Origin: Bacteroidota bacterium
GTDB taxonomy: Bacteria > Bacteroidota > Bacteroidia > Bacteroidales > VadinHA17
Direction of reading: 5' to 3'
Length of the DNA: 64,000 nt
NCBI GenBank assembly: GCA_011050615.1
Contig: DRFJ01000057.1
Location: forward strand, 38,862-102,861
The translations under genes and the position numbers were made by a program. The stretch's first letter is position 1. Each line of letters begins with the position of its first letter. Positions 1-8,563 of this stretch are shown here, piece after piece. The notes beneath the pieces are model-generated. The model ran no database searches. It was not told the DNA's origin and was given only the letters and a program-made list of their open reading frames with translations.

Positions 1-631
1 ATAAATTATGTCTGTCAAACACTAAAAAGTTAGCAATCTTAAGGTACTCCAGAAGGACTTTCTGAATATCCTCCCTGTTTTTCCACCATCCGGCAGCATT
101 GAAACCTGAATATTGACTCGGGCAACTAACGACAGTAACCGGCATTTTGGCCTTATTGAAGGCTGATTTAAATATCATTGCCGCTCTCCTCGTATGTGAA
201 GCTGACGAAACCAGCAATAAAGTGTCAATGTGAGGCTTTGCTTTAAGGTAATCTCTGATTATTGTTGATTCCATCTGTGTACTCGTTGCTTGACCGGGAA
301 GTATTACTATATCGTCAGGTGATATGCCAAGATCAAATGCTGCCATACAGAACTGACGTGTATTACTGATTATGTCAGCTCCCCTTTCTCTAAGTTCTTT
401 GTATGCGCCCATATTTTCCTCAACTACCAGAACCTTATTACCATAACCTTTTTCGTAAATGTCAACCGTTTCAAGTACTCTGTCAGGAATATTACCCATC
501 AATACAATAATAGCATCCCCATTGACCACCATATCATCTTTCACAAGCCAGGTTCCTGCCGAACGTAATATAACAGCATAAAAAATCAAAATAAGTGTTA
601 AGGCGCAAAAAAAAATAAGCCTTGCTCTCAT
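1..631 (-). CDS. YdcF/SanA-like DUF218 domain protein, 3' end cut by window
   Basis: The reading frame starts with ATG at 629-631 and stays open to the first bases of the window, so at least 210 residues are present and the C-terminus is missing. A single N-terminal hydrophobic helix is followed by a DUF218-type core: a segment reading DAIIVLMGNIPDR, a VLVVEENMGAYKE-like strand-helix unit, and LLLVSSSHTRRAAMIFKSAF, which matches the family's SxxxHxxRA signature. DUF218 proteins are membrane-anchored and some act in envelope or polysaccharide assembly (ElyC, SanA), but substrates are poorly known. It is the last visible gene of the polysaccharide locus, 91 bp below the PP-loop gene, so a role in the same envelope process is inferred from position only. 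Confidence 0.8.
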   Translation of the reverse strand, partial: MRARLIFFCALTLILIFYAVILRSAGTWLVKDDMVVNGDAIIVLMGNIPDRVLETVDIYEKGYGNKVLVVEENMGAYKELRERGADIISNTRQFCMAAFDLGISPDDIVILPGQATSTQMESTIIRDYLKAKPHIDTLLLVSSASHTRRAAMIFKSAFNKAKMPVTVVSCPSQYSGFNAAGWWKNREDIQKVLLEYLKIANFLVFDRHNL

Positions 632-722
632 GTTTCAGGAGATATTTACTTTTCCCGGCCGGGAGATGATATTATTGATGCGTAAGTGATTCAAGACCAG
701 ATGTCGATGATAAATCTCAGGC

Positions 723-1682
723 TTATACACTAAGATATTTCTCATACTTTTTCATTGCTTTAGATGATATACCAGAAGATCTCAAGATATTTATAATCCT
801 TTCTGTCTGATCAAATCTCTTTATATTTTTGTTGTAGTATTCCTCCGTTATAAGTTTATCCTTGAGCATCTGACCGTAATAATATTCCTGTTCATTATAA
901 CCGCTTATCCTGTAGTGAAAATACTGTCTCACAGCATTCATGTCACAATCAGCCCTCCAGTAAGAATTGCCGCTTACTGAAGCTTTTTTCCATTTTAGTT
1001 TTTTTAGAGCTTCAATAATCTCCTTTTCGTCATATACCAGGTAATCATAAAAAGGTTTTATCAGGTAAAGATCATTTTTTTTATAAATGCTTTTCTGTTT
1101 ACTGAAATAATAAAATTCCTGAATCTGGTAATTCAGTGCCTTAGAGTTCAAAATAAGTGAAGGGTTACGCAAGACCAGGAGGATATAACCTATGAAGAAG
1201 AAGAGCTTACCATCTTTACCCCTGGGATAATTAACGAGTCTCATTCTGTAATCTGTAGCTTCAAATGGAGTTAATCCTGTTACAACCACATTGATTCCCT
1301 CCTTCTTTGCTGTCTCAATGACCAGCTTTATCAGGCCCATTCTGCAACCTGTACATAGAGTAATAAGACTCGCTTCCTCAGGTTTATTTATCCAGGCTTC
1401 AAGAAAGTGAGTGCCCGCATGGTTGAGATATATATTCTCAACCGAAATATGTTTTTTACTGTATTTTTGGGCGAAGTTTGTTATATTATCCTGTGTCTCC
1501 TGGCAAAGGAATTTATGAGACAGTGTTATGGTTGCAACATTCAAACCAAGCACTTCAGACAGGTAAAAAAGCAGGTAGGAGCTATCCTTCCCTCCGCTGA
1601 ACATAAGCAAACAATCTATATCCTTGTTTTTGCTTAAATGCTTTATTACGGAAACCCGTTCAGAAGCATCAGCTGGGCTCAT
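723..1682 (-). CDS. PP-loop ATPase, N-acetyl-sugar amidotransferase-like
   Basis: 319 residues. The PP-loop SGGKDS lies at residues 29-34, the signature of ATP pyrophosphatases that adenylate a carbonyl before attack by a nitrogen or sulfur nucleophile. A CTGC pair (C110, C113) and a later WRADCD segment (C246) could form a metal site, as in the WbpG/PseA/LpsG amidotransferases, whose C-terminal layout (GY...RLTREE-like segment) is echoed here by ISGYNEQEYYYG and KLITEEYY. WbpG-type enzymes normally receive ammonia from HisH/HisF-like partners; none is visible here. It sits 17 bp downstream of the phosphoglycosyl transferase gene in the polysaccharide operon, so modification of a nucleotide-sugar or glycan carboxyl/amide is likely. 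A tRNA-thiolation role is a less likely alternative. Confidence 0.72.
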   Translation of the reverse strand: MSPADASERVSVIKHLSKNKDIDCLLMFSGGKDSSYLLFYLSEVLGLNVATITLSHKFLCQETQDNITNFAQKYSKKHISVENIYLNHAGTHFLEAWINKPEEASLITLCTGCRMGLIKLVIETAKKEGINVVVTGLTPFEATDYRMRLVNYPRGKDGKLFFFIGYILLVLRNPSLILNSKALNYQIQEFYYFSKQKSIYKKNDLYLIKPFYDYLVYDEKEIIEALKKLKWKKASVSGNSYWRADCDMNAVRQYFHYRISGYNEQEYYYGQMLKDKLITEEYYNKNIKRFDQTERIINILRSSGISSKAMKKYEKYLSV

Positions 1683-1699
1683 TTTGTATTTATTATAAT

Positions 1700-2296
1700 T
1701 TATGGATCCTTTTTTTCACCTTTTTTAAAGATTGTCTTAAAGATAAGAGCTATGTCACCCCAAAAACTCCTGTTACGGTAGTATTCCAGGTTTATTCTTA
1801 CCTTATCAGGCCATAGTATTTCATCATTGTATTTCTTTGGATCAGCAACAGACTCCAGAATCTCTTCTTCATTTGAGTATTTTATTGAGGCAGGGCCCGT
1901 TATTCCAGGCCTCAACTCCAGTATCTTCTTTTCCTCACCGCTCAATGTCTCATAGTATTCAGGAACATCAGGCCTGGGACCGACAAGACTCATATCGCCA
2001 GTAAGCACATTCCACAGTTCGGGCAATTCGTCAAGCTTATATTTTCGGAGTCTGGATCCAAGTGGAGTGATTCTGTTTTCTCCCTTAACTGACACAGTGC
2101 TTCCTCCATGGTTGACAATCATTGTTCTGAACTTATAAATTGTAAATGGTTTTCCATACCTTCCGGTTCTGTTCTGGCAAAAGAGTACAGGGCCGGGCAT
2201 ACTTATTTTAATCATTAATGCTATTACTATCAACAGGGGGCTAAGCAGCAGCAGTCCAAATATTGAAGCTATAATATCAAAAAGTCTCTTCGGCAT
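1700..2296 (-). CDS. Undecaprenyl-phosphate sugar phosphotransferase (PglC-type, bacterial sugar transferase)
   Basis: 198 residues, the short monotopic form of the bacterial sugar transferase family. Residues 8-30 form the membrane-inserted helix; YKFRTM lies near 54-59, the catalytic Asp-Glu pair is in KLDELPEL (D89-E90), and GPRPD lies at 106-110, all in the order expected for PglC/WcaJ catalytic domains. Such enzymes transfer a phospho-sugar from a UDP-sugar to undecaprenyl phosphate at the inner leaflet and so start repeat-unit assembly. Length matches stand-alone family members (about 200 residues) and lacks the N-terminal CoA-binding-like domain of WcaJ. It lies 16 bp after the polysaccharide deacetylase gene. 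This is probably the initiating transferase of the locus; the sugar it moves cannot be told from sequence. Confidence 0.93.
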   Translation of the reverse strand: MPKRLFDIIASIFGLLLLSPLLIVIALMIKISMPGPVLFCQNRTGRYGKPFTIYKFRTMIVNHGGSTVSVKGENRITPLGSRLRKYKLDELPELWNVLTGDMSLVGPRPDVPEYYETLSGEEKKILELRPGITGPASIKYSNEEEILESVADPKKYNDEILWPDKVRINLEYYRNRSFWGDIALIFKTIFKKGEKKDP

Positions 2297-2312
2297 TTCT
2301 AAATGATGAAGA

Positions 2313-3164
2313 TTACATGACCTTTTTTACTTCCATGTTACCCCTGGTAAAATATAAAATATGTGAAAGGGGCCAGTTTACCTCAAAATGATGTCTCGGG
2401 ATACTGTAAATATTAGTCGCACCGGGCATCACAGTTCCCCTGTAAGCACCGAAACATGCTTTATAGCCTGCATCAGCCACCATCTGCAAGGATTCCAGAT
2501 TTGCATCACTCAGTCGCCCATACGGCCACGATATATATTTGCATTCATAATCAATATTTATTTCAATATCTCTCTTTGATCCCAGTATTTCATCCTTCAG
2601 CAGGGCCTTACTGCCCGATATATCAGAAAATCTGGCATGGTTTCTTGTATGGGAACCTATCTCAAATCCCATGGAAACCATTTCCCTGAGATCACTCCAT
2701 CTAAGCATTTCAATTACACCCTTATACTTCGTCAGAATGCAATACTTCCTTGCTTCATCCCAGTCGGCATCAATCAGGGATGACGGAACAAAAAAGATGG
2801 CCGGCACATTGTGCTTTTTCAATATGGGCACAATATTTGTAAAATGGTTACGAAAACCATCATCAAAAGATAAATGGAAATATCTCTTGTCAATTTTTTC
2901 CTCTCCCCGAAGCATTCTTATGCACGTAGCCGTATCAACAAACCGGCCAATCTTTTTCAGTTCCTGGATCACATGCTCGAATTCTTCCCTCTGGTCATCA
3001 TAAACATAGTGGCAATATAAACACCGCAAGAAAGTATTATCCTGTTTCTTATTTATCGTTGCCAACAATGTGAGCATTGCTCCTCTCAGAACAGACCTGT
3101 ATTTATATAATAATACAGAACTATTTTTAAGCTGCTCATAGCGCGTAACATAATCAAATTTCAT
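2313..3164 (-). CDS. NodB-type polysaccharide deacetylase
   Basis: 283 residues with a clear NodB homology domain. Motif 1 is SFDDG (residues 99-103, the catalytic base and metal Asp), motif 2 is GSHTRNH (H172 and H176, metal ligands), and motif 3 is SWPYG near residue 213. The fold removes N- or O-acetyl groups from sugars using a divalent metal. There is no signal peptide, so action may be on the cytoplasmic face or on a lipid-linked intermediate, although the first 40 residues are hydrophobic enough to associate with membrane. It lies in the polysaccharide operon just upstream of the initiating transferase. Two other deacetylase-like genes in the locus (7423 and 17409) belong to a different subfamily. 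Residue evidence supports an active enzyme. Confidence 0.9.
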   Translation of the reverse strand: MKFDYVTRYEQLKNSSVLLYKYRSVLRGAMLTLLATINKKQDNTFLRCLYCHYVYDDQREEFEHVIQELKKIGRFVDTATCIRMLRGEEKIDKRYFHLSFDDGFRNHFTNIVPILKKHNVPAIFFVPSSLIDADWDEARKYCILTKYKGVIEMLRWSDLREMVSMGFEIGSHTRNHARFSDISGSKALLKDEILGSKRDIEINIDYECKYISWPYGRLSDANLESLQMVADAGYKACFGAYRGTVMPGATNIYSIPRHHFEVNWPLSHILYFTRGNMEVKKVM

Positions 3165-3216
3165 ATCAAAGTATTTTTAACATCAATCTCAAATACTGAA
3201 AGTCTTTTTGTCATCT

Positions 3217-4401
3217 TCAGGTATGAGCCTTGAGTTCACCCTTATCAATTATTATCATGTCGCCATCAGGCAGTTCTTCCTGATTCAATACCGATACGGC
3301 CAGCCGGTCGTAATTCTGGTTACGCTGAAAGCGAAGTTTTGCAAAATTGAAACGAAATCCGTGCCTCTTATAATTCCAGGTTCCGCATATCACAGTCGAC
3401 ACTTTCCCTTTTTTATCAATAATTAATAACCTTGTCTTATCATCTTTCTCATTCGGGAAACCCTCCCTGTCTGTACTCATTACTATTGTTCCATCATCAA
3501 GCACAGTGGCAAAAAAAATAGCCCCGGTGCTTTTATATAATCGGCTCAGATTCCCGGTGTTTTTATCCCAGCTGTAAATCCCTGCCAACTCTTCTGATCC
3601 TGTGTCAGTTCCCCAGAATACTGCCTTTTCAGTAAATACCAGCTGGCATGCGCGCCAGACCTGACTGCCACTACCTATTACATTTATAGATTTGAATCTG
3701 TCATCAGACCACCCAATCATAGCCTCATCATCTTCATCTCCTGTGCATATCCATAATTTACCGGTATAAGGGTCGCTTTGGATTGCGTGTATATGACGTA
3801 TCTGGCCCTTTTTGAATTCGTAAACTGTTTCCCATTGCATTCTGCCGGGTACTTTCCTGTAAATATTTACACTGGTCCTGTCAGGGTTACTGAAGTATTC
3901 TCCAATAAGGAACTCCCCATTGTTGTAGCGGGCTAGTCCAGTACTCATAATCCCTCTGCCCACCTTGAACCCATAATTAGGCAGGGTGAATGTCTTATGA
4001 AACTTACCGGTGTATACGGAAGCTATCCACATTTTACCTGATGAGAAAGCACAAATAGCTCCACTATCTGCTATCGTCATCTCCACACATTCCGGTCTAA
4101 GAGTAAACTTGCGGAACAGGCTGAAACTATTTAACCAGAAAAGAGAGAAACCGCTTGGTACCCTCGTCATCCTTACAAACTTATCATCCTCCCTTGCTAA
4201 ACGATATAGGATTAAGCCACGTGACGCCCAAAGATTGCCTTCATTATCATATTCCTGTACCATCAGATCCTTTGCCCGCATACATTTCATATTGAATACG
4301 ATATCCTTTTCTAAAAGAATTTTTTTGGGGCCTGTGTAGTCAATTATAAGATATATTAGTAAGGAGAAGACAAATAATATTACCAGTAAATAGGTGACCA
4401 T
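3217..4401 (-). CDS. Membrane-anchored beta-propeller-like protein of unknown function
   Basis: 394 residues. The N-terminus (about 4-20) is one hydrophobic helix, then the rest is strand-rich with repeated blade-like units such as NEGNLWASRGLILYRL, GKMWIASVYTGKFHKTF, YTGKLWICTGDEDDEAMIGW and NTGNLSRLYKSTGAIFFAT. The GxLWxxTG and WDKNTGNL spacing resembles sialidase/BNR or SMP-30-type propellers, but catalytic residues of a named enzyme were not found. The anchor suggests the propeller faces the periplasm. It sits between the GNAT gene and the deacetylase gene, in the operon. Possible jobs are glycan binding or a lyase/hydrolase that edits the polymer. I do not recognise a characterised family. 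Confidence 0.6.
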   Translation of the reverse strand: MVTYLLVILFVFSLLIYLIIDYTGPKKILLEKDIVFNMKCMRAKDLMVQEYDNEGNLWASRGLILYRLAREDDKFVRMTRVPSGFSLFWLNSFSLFRKFTLRPECVEMTIADSGAICAFSSGKMWIASVYTGKFHKTFTLPNYGFKVGRGIMSTGLARYNNGEFLIGEYFSNPDRTSVNIYRKVPGRMQWETVYEFKKGQIRHIHAIQSDPYTGKLWICTGDEDDEAMIGWSDDRFKSINVIGSGSQVWRACQLVFTEKAVFWGTDTGSEELAGIYSWDKNTGNLSRLYKSTGAIFFATVLDDGTIVMSTDREGFPNEKDDKTRLLIIDKKGKVSTVICGTWNYKRHGFRFNFAKLRFQRNQNYDRLAVSVLNQEELPDGDMIIIDKGELKAHT

Positions 4402-4439
4402 AAGTATTTAATAATTAAGATAGAATAAAAGTAGTTAAG

Positions 4440-5060
4440 CTAATGCTGAGCAGCTTTCCCCTTTAACCGGGTTTGATCTATGAACTCCACCAGCATATAA
4501 CCATCCTTGAGTTTCTTCAATATAATCATACTGGGATTTTTAGAATGGGCCTTCATTACAGCAGCATTGTTACGTGAAATAGTTGACAAGCATCTAAAAT
4601 TCATACGCCAGGCAGTATGATACATTATATCGTTCATAACCCTTCCTATTCCACTCCCCCTGTATTGTTTATCAATCAACCGTCCGACAAAGCACGTTCT
4701 GTTTGCAAAGAACCGCAGAAAGAAATATCCAACCAGGTCCTCCTTGTCAAAGACCCCCATCATAAGGAAGGAAGAGTTTGCAAATTGTTTCTTTATACTG
4801 AGGAGGTCGAATCCGTGAGGCCTGAAATAATCAAGATCTTTTTTATTTTGTGAATTTATGAGCTTAAATAATGGTTCAGAGTCTTCCAGACTAAGCAGGC
4901 TGTATATGAATGGAGGCCGGGAAAAGTCCCTGAAAACTCCAGGAAGAACTTTGTACAGCCGGCTACGGTGGAGAAGTGAAAACATTTGTCCATTCACCCA
5001 TTCAATTATTCTCCAGATAAACCTGAAATGATGTTTGATGAAAATCAGGAATTTCTCCAA
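4440..5060 (-). CDS. GNAT-family N-acyltransferase
   Basis: 206 residues. The acetyl-CoA-binding motif A is YRGSGIGRVM at about residues 133-142, preceded by a beta-strand FVGRLIDK, and the C-terminal strands (YMLVEF) fit the GNAT core. About 60 N-terminal residues precede the fold. The start lies 16 bp inside the upstream ATP-grasp gene (5045), so the two are translationally coupled. In polysaccharide loci such enzymes acylate the amino group of amino-sugars (as WecD or PglD-like transferases do) or, in principle, an amino-acid substituent. Given the ATP-grasp genes around it, acylation of an amine installed on the glycan is a reasonable inference, but the substrate is unknown. Confidence 0.82.
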   Translation of the reverse strand: MEKFLIFIKHHFRFIWRIIEWVNGQMFSLLHRSRLYKVLPGVFRDFSRPPFIYSLLSLEDSEPLFKLINSQNKKDLDYFRPHGFDLLSIKKQFANSSFLMMGVFDKEDLVGYFFLRFFANRTCFVGRLIDKQYRGSGIGRVMNDIMYHTAWRMNFRCLSTISRNNAAVMKAHSKNPSMIILKKLKDGYMLVEFIDQTRLKGKAAQH

Positions 5061-6073
5061 TTCAGGTATTTTTCAAGTTCATACTTAAGACCTTTCTTTA
5101 CAGGCAGTTGCCACAGCAATTTACACCAGTTATGATTACCTTCAATAAGCTCGGGGCCAAGCTCTGTAACAGCGATGTCCCAGCCAACAGACCTGTTTTC
5201 AGGAATATAAAGTGCAGCTGCTCTTGCAAGGTCAATAGTCTCATTCCAGTATGGAACCCTGAAACCTTTTATTTTTTGCCCCGTTACGGGATGAGTGTCT
5301 GCTTCCTCCCTGGTTATATCGCTATATATACCCGGCCCGTATACCAGGCCTGTTTCAATATCAACCGGAGCTGCAAGATTCCCTGCAGCAAGGTTATCAA
5401 CATACGAATTTACACTTATCCTCAACCTGGCTCCGGGAAATTCTACCCTGCCATCAATAAGTTGAGTGATTATACGTACGGTATTTAAACCTGACGGTGA
5501 TAAGTCCATCAAATCCGGATGCTGTATGATGTAATCCTCCAGCAGATCAAAATTTTTAGACTCCATTAAGCTCAATAAGCTTTCAGGAGTATACTCTGAG
5601 CACCTTATCACCTCAACCTCTGCCCCCACCTGGCCTCCTGATGCTTTCATTACCAGTTTGCCTGAAGGGTTATCCAGCATCTTTCTCACCAGGGTGCTAT
5701 CATTAAGCAGTTGCTTAATATCAGCATAACCGCGTTTAAAAAAGGGAGCATAAGAGTTAAGGAAAGATATTTTGTTCTGCAAAACATCACGGGATTTTTT
5801 GGGGTTCATAATTAACTGGTACTCATACATAAAACCTGAACCAGCCCATAATTTTCTTTCGTCCTTGCCATGCATATAAAACCTGTAATAGAAATAGTCC
5901 AGAAGTGACATATTATACCTGAAGGATGACAGGACAATATCAGTTATTAATGCTGGATAGGATTTACTACTTATTTGTTTAGCATAAGCCAGGAATTTTC
6001 TGAATCTCCGTTTATCCTGCTTTTGAAGGTAATAAATGAAGTATAATATTCTTTTTAAGTAGCTTACTACCAT
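5045..6073 (-). CDS. Sugar-transfer-associated ATP-grasp ligase (copy E)
   Basis: 342 residues of the ATP-grasp family associated with sugar transfer (alpha-L-glutamate-ligase-related). The nucleotide-binding strand and glycine loop read KLVMKASGGQVGAEVEVI (about 139-156), NTVR lies at 197-200, and the metal-binding end is WDIAVT (about 298) plus EGN (311-313). ATP-grasp ligases activate a carboxylate as acyl phosphate and join it to an amine or thiol. This copy is the most diverged of the five such proteins in the locus and sits apart from the cluster at 12995-17394, coupled to the GNAT gene by a 16-bp overlap. Binding residues look complete, so it is probably active. Its carboxylate and amine substrates are unknown. 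Confidence 0.82.
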   Translation of the reverse strand: MVVSYLKRILYFIYYLQKQDKRRFRKFLAYAKQISSKSYPALITDIVLSSFRYNMSLLDYFYYRFYMHGKDERKLWAGSGFMYEYQLIMNPKKSRDVLQNKISFLNSYAPFFKRGYADIKQLLNDSTLVRKMLDNPSGKLVMKASGGQVGAEVEVIRCSEYTPESLLSLMESKNFDLLEDYIIQHPDLMDLSPSGLNTVRIITQLIDGRVEFPGARLRISVNSYVDNLAAGNLAAPVDIETGLVYGPGIYSDITREEADTHPVTGQKIKGFRVPYWNETIDLARAAALYIPENRSVGWDIAVTELGPELIEGNHNWCKLLWQLPVKKGLKYELEKYLNWRNS

Positions 6074-6176
6074 AAAGACAGATTATTATCTGATTGCCAC
6101 AATTCTTCTTAATTAAAATCCTGGGTTAGACACCCTTCCAGGAAAGAGATAGAGAGGTAATAAGTCATAAAAATGT

Positions 6177-7388
6177 TCAGATATTGGTGAAATGAGCTGT
6201 AATAAGTCTATAGGAGATATCTACCGTGTAATTGTCATTGAAATGTTTATACCCGTTCAGACCGAGTTCTTTTCTCAATTCCTTGTTATTAGCAAGCAAC
6301 ATTACATTTTCAGAAATAGTATCAGTATCTCCTGCTTCTGACCATAGTCCGAAATTATTTTCCTGAATAATTTTACCCAGATCGGTACTTGTGTCTGTTG
6401 CTGCAATTACCGGCATCTTATATTCCATGAAGGATAGAATCCTGGAGGGGAAATTTGGTATGGTAAACCTCTTATCCAGAAAAATCATACCAACGTCACA
6501 GGACTGTACGAGCATATTATATTCATTCTTGGCTAATTCCTTGAGAAGCATTATATTATCGCATGGTTCGTTATTTATCCAGTTCTCAATTTTATTATAT
6601 TCCATTCCTGAGCCAATTATAATGAAATAGGTATCAGGTTTCCCCTTCTGTGTATTCAGGAAATCGATTATAAAATCGACACCCTGTGGTTTGCCAAGGT
6701 TCCCTCCGTAGATAAACACTGTTGCATCCATGGGAAGATTATATTTTTCCCTGATAGATATTTTTTGTTTATCAGTTATTTCTTCATCAAATAATTCATG
6801 GCTGTTTGGATTAACCTCAATTTTATGAGGATCGACATCGGGGTTGTTTTCAATCAGATAATCCACATTTGCCTGGGACATACAACCAATATAATCAGAA
6901 ATCTCATATAGTTTCCTCTCCAGTCTCCGCATATATTTATACATTATACCCTTCTTATTTATCAATCCCAGATCAACTGCATTTTGCGGAAAAATATCTT
7001 TAAGCAGGAGGTAGGCAACAGCATTGTCTCTGCGTCTTACATACTTAATTAGCGGTGTAAAGGTTATAGGTGGTGTGGAATAGATTATGAGGTCAAAGGT
7101 TGTTTCGGGGAAATATTTCTTGATAGTTTTCGAATACTGATAATTGATCAACAAGGTGCCAAGCCATTTTTCCAGCACATTAGTCTTCTGTATATTTAAA
7201 GTTCTGACCTTCACTATTGAAACATTACCATCATTTACTAGTGTCGTTCCCTGCTTATATCTCCTTTCATTGGGTGTTAGAATAAATACCTTGTGGCCCT
7301 CCCTGCAAAATTTCCTCATCAGGTCGGGATAAATACCTCTGTCTTCTATATCATTTATTCTAAGTATTGTAACAAAAAGTATATTCAT
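6177..7388 (-). CDS. GT4-type glycosyltransferase (WbuB-like)
   Basis: 403 residues with the two Rossmann-like domains of GT-B glycosyltransferases. The N-terminal half carries the acceptor-domain pattern (GIYPDLMRKFCREGHKVFIL), and the C-terminal half has VFIYGGNLGKPQGVDFI near residue 230 and the donor-binding region RILSFMEYKMPVIAATDTST near 330. It shows no signal peptide, as expected for a cytoplasmic enzyme that adds a sugar to a lipid-linked intermediate. The architecture resembles WbuB/group-1 transferases with a long N-domain. It is separated by about 100 bp from the ATP-grasp gene below and 34 bp from the deacetylase-like gene above. Donor sugar is not predictable. Confidence 0.85.
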   Translation of the reverse strand: MNILFVTILRINDIEDRGIYPDLMRKFCREGHKVFILTPNERRYKQGTTLVNDGNVSIVKVRTLNIQKTNVLEKWLGTLLINYQYSKTIKKYFPETTFDLIIYSTPPITFTPLIKYVRRRDNAVAYLLLKDIFPQNAVDLGLINKKGIMYKYMRRLERKLYEISDYIGCMSQANVDYLIENNPDVDPHKIEVNPNSHELFDEEITDKQKISIREKYNLPMDATVFIYGGNLGKPQGVDFIIDFLNTQKGKPDTYFIIIGSGMEYNKIENWINNEPCDNIMLLKELAKNEYNMLVQSCDVGMIFLDKRFTIPNFPSRILSFMEYKMPVIAATDTSTDLGKIIQENNFGLWSEAGDTDTISENVMLLANNKELRKELGLNGYKHFNDNYTVDISYRLITAHFTNI

Positions 7389-7422
7389 AGAATTAGTCTA
7401 TTCCATTACATTCAGTTATTAT

Positions 7423-8547
7423 TTATCTTGATTGCTGCATAAAATCCAGCGCATCCCCTGAGCTCAAGAATTCCACATCCGGCCATTTCTTCACGATAGC
7501 TTTCAGCAGTTTTCGCAATTCTCCAAGTCCATATTTGCGGTTGGAATCGTCTATCCCGCCTGCAAAATTCCCCCTGTGGGTACTTATAATTGCCGGTTTA
7601 CCCCATCTGAAAGCTGCTTCAACCTGTTTCATTGTAAAACCTATACCATTATAACTAGCCTCTGTAGGTTCGAATGCACAATTACGCGTATAATATGTTA
7701 AACCTTCCGGTCCCTTCTGTCCTGTGATAAAATGCCTGTATTTCAAATCCCCGCGGTTAACGCAATAAGGCATAGAATGATTGACATTCAGGAATCTGAC
7801 TCCTGCCCCGGCTACCACTCTATCAAATTCAGGGTTAAAAATACCATTACTTGGCACAAAAACCCTGGGTGAAAAACCAAATATCTCCCAGAAAAGTATC
7901 ACACTATCTTTAATTGAATTTACCAGAAAGGGTTTTTGGTCTTCTGAATCAAAATAAAACTCAGCCCTGAATCCTTTTGCAATAGAATGTATGCCAGGGA
8001 CTGCCAGGGAAACAAAGCCTTCATCAAATGCGAATAAAAGGTCTTTATCCCCTTCCCTTAGCTTCTGCATCCAGAGCTGTACGGTAATATGCTCTCGTCC
8101 ATGTAGTTCAGGCACAAAGATACCTGCATCCATTCCTTGCTTCCACATTTCGAATACATTGCTCTCAGGGTAGTATCTTTTGAGAGTATCTGTAAATTTC
8201 TCATAAAAATACGCATTAAATCCTGAGGAGCGTATTTTCCCGAAATCAGGATTTGTCATGCTGGTTACAGCGGTCATAACTGCCGGCTTGTTGTGCTGAT
8301 CTCTTACTTCATAAAGTACTTCGAACATTTGTTCAAGGTCTTCCCTCGTTTCGATGGTTTCGTACCTGTCGTATCTTGCTGATCCTATATTCAAACCTGC
8401 TGAGGATAAACGTTCATAGGCATTTTCTGAAGGCATTCTTGTGCTTCCATAATCATCACATTCGAGAACGAGGATCTTACGGGATGTACGCCAGCCCGGT
8501 ATATTCTTAAGATTTAACCGTATGCTGTTTTTAATATTTGCAATCAT
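7423..8547 (-). CDS. Polysaccharide deacetylase-like protein, SDDxGS subfamily (paralog 1)
   Basis: 374 residues. It opens with PGWRTSRKILVLECDDYGS, shared almost exactly with the paralog at 17409 (IESDDWGS in the same place). The paired Asp resembles motif 1 of NodB deacetylases; a later STHRGNFAG segment supplies a His that could be a metal ligand, and FVPSNGIFNP lies between them. In Bacteroidota this family is usually labelled polysaccharide (de)acetylase, but I know of no solved substrate. A typical NodB HxxxH motif was not seen, so catalysis is inferred. No signal peptide is present. Two paralogs in one locus suggest two positions on the repeat unit, or two different substituents. Confidence 0.65.
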   Translation of the reverse strand: MIANIKNSIRLNLKNIPGWRTSRKILVLECDDYGSTRMPSENAYERLSSAGLNIGSARYDRYETIETREDLEQMFEVLYEVRDQHNKPAVMTAVTSMTNPDFGKIRSSGFNAYFYEKFTDTLKRYYPESNVFEMWKQGMDAGIFVPELHGREHITVQLWMQKLREGDKDLLFAFDEGFVSLAVPGIHSIAKGFRAEFYFDSEDQKPFLVNSIKDSVILFWEIFGFSPRVFVPSNGIFNPEFDRVVAGAGVRFLNVNHSMPYCVNRGDLKYRHFITGQKGPEGLTYYTRNCAFEPTEASYNGIGFTMKQVEAAFRWGKPAIISTHRGNFAGGIDDSNRKYGLGELRKLLKAIVKKWPDVEFLSSGDALDFMQQSR

Positions 8548-8563
8548 TGATCAGACATAAGTT

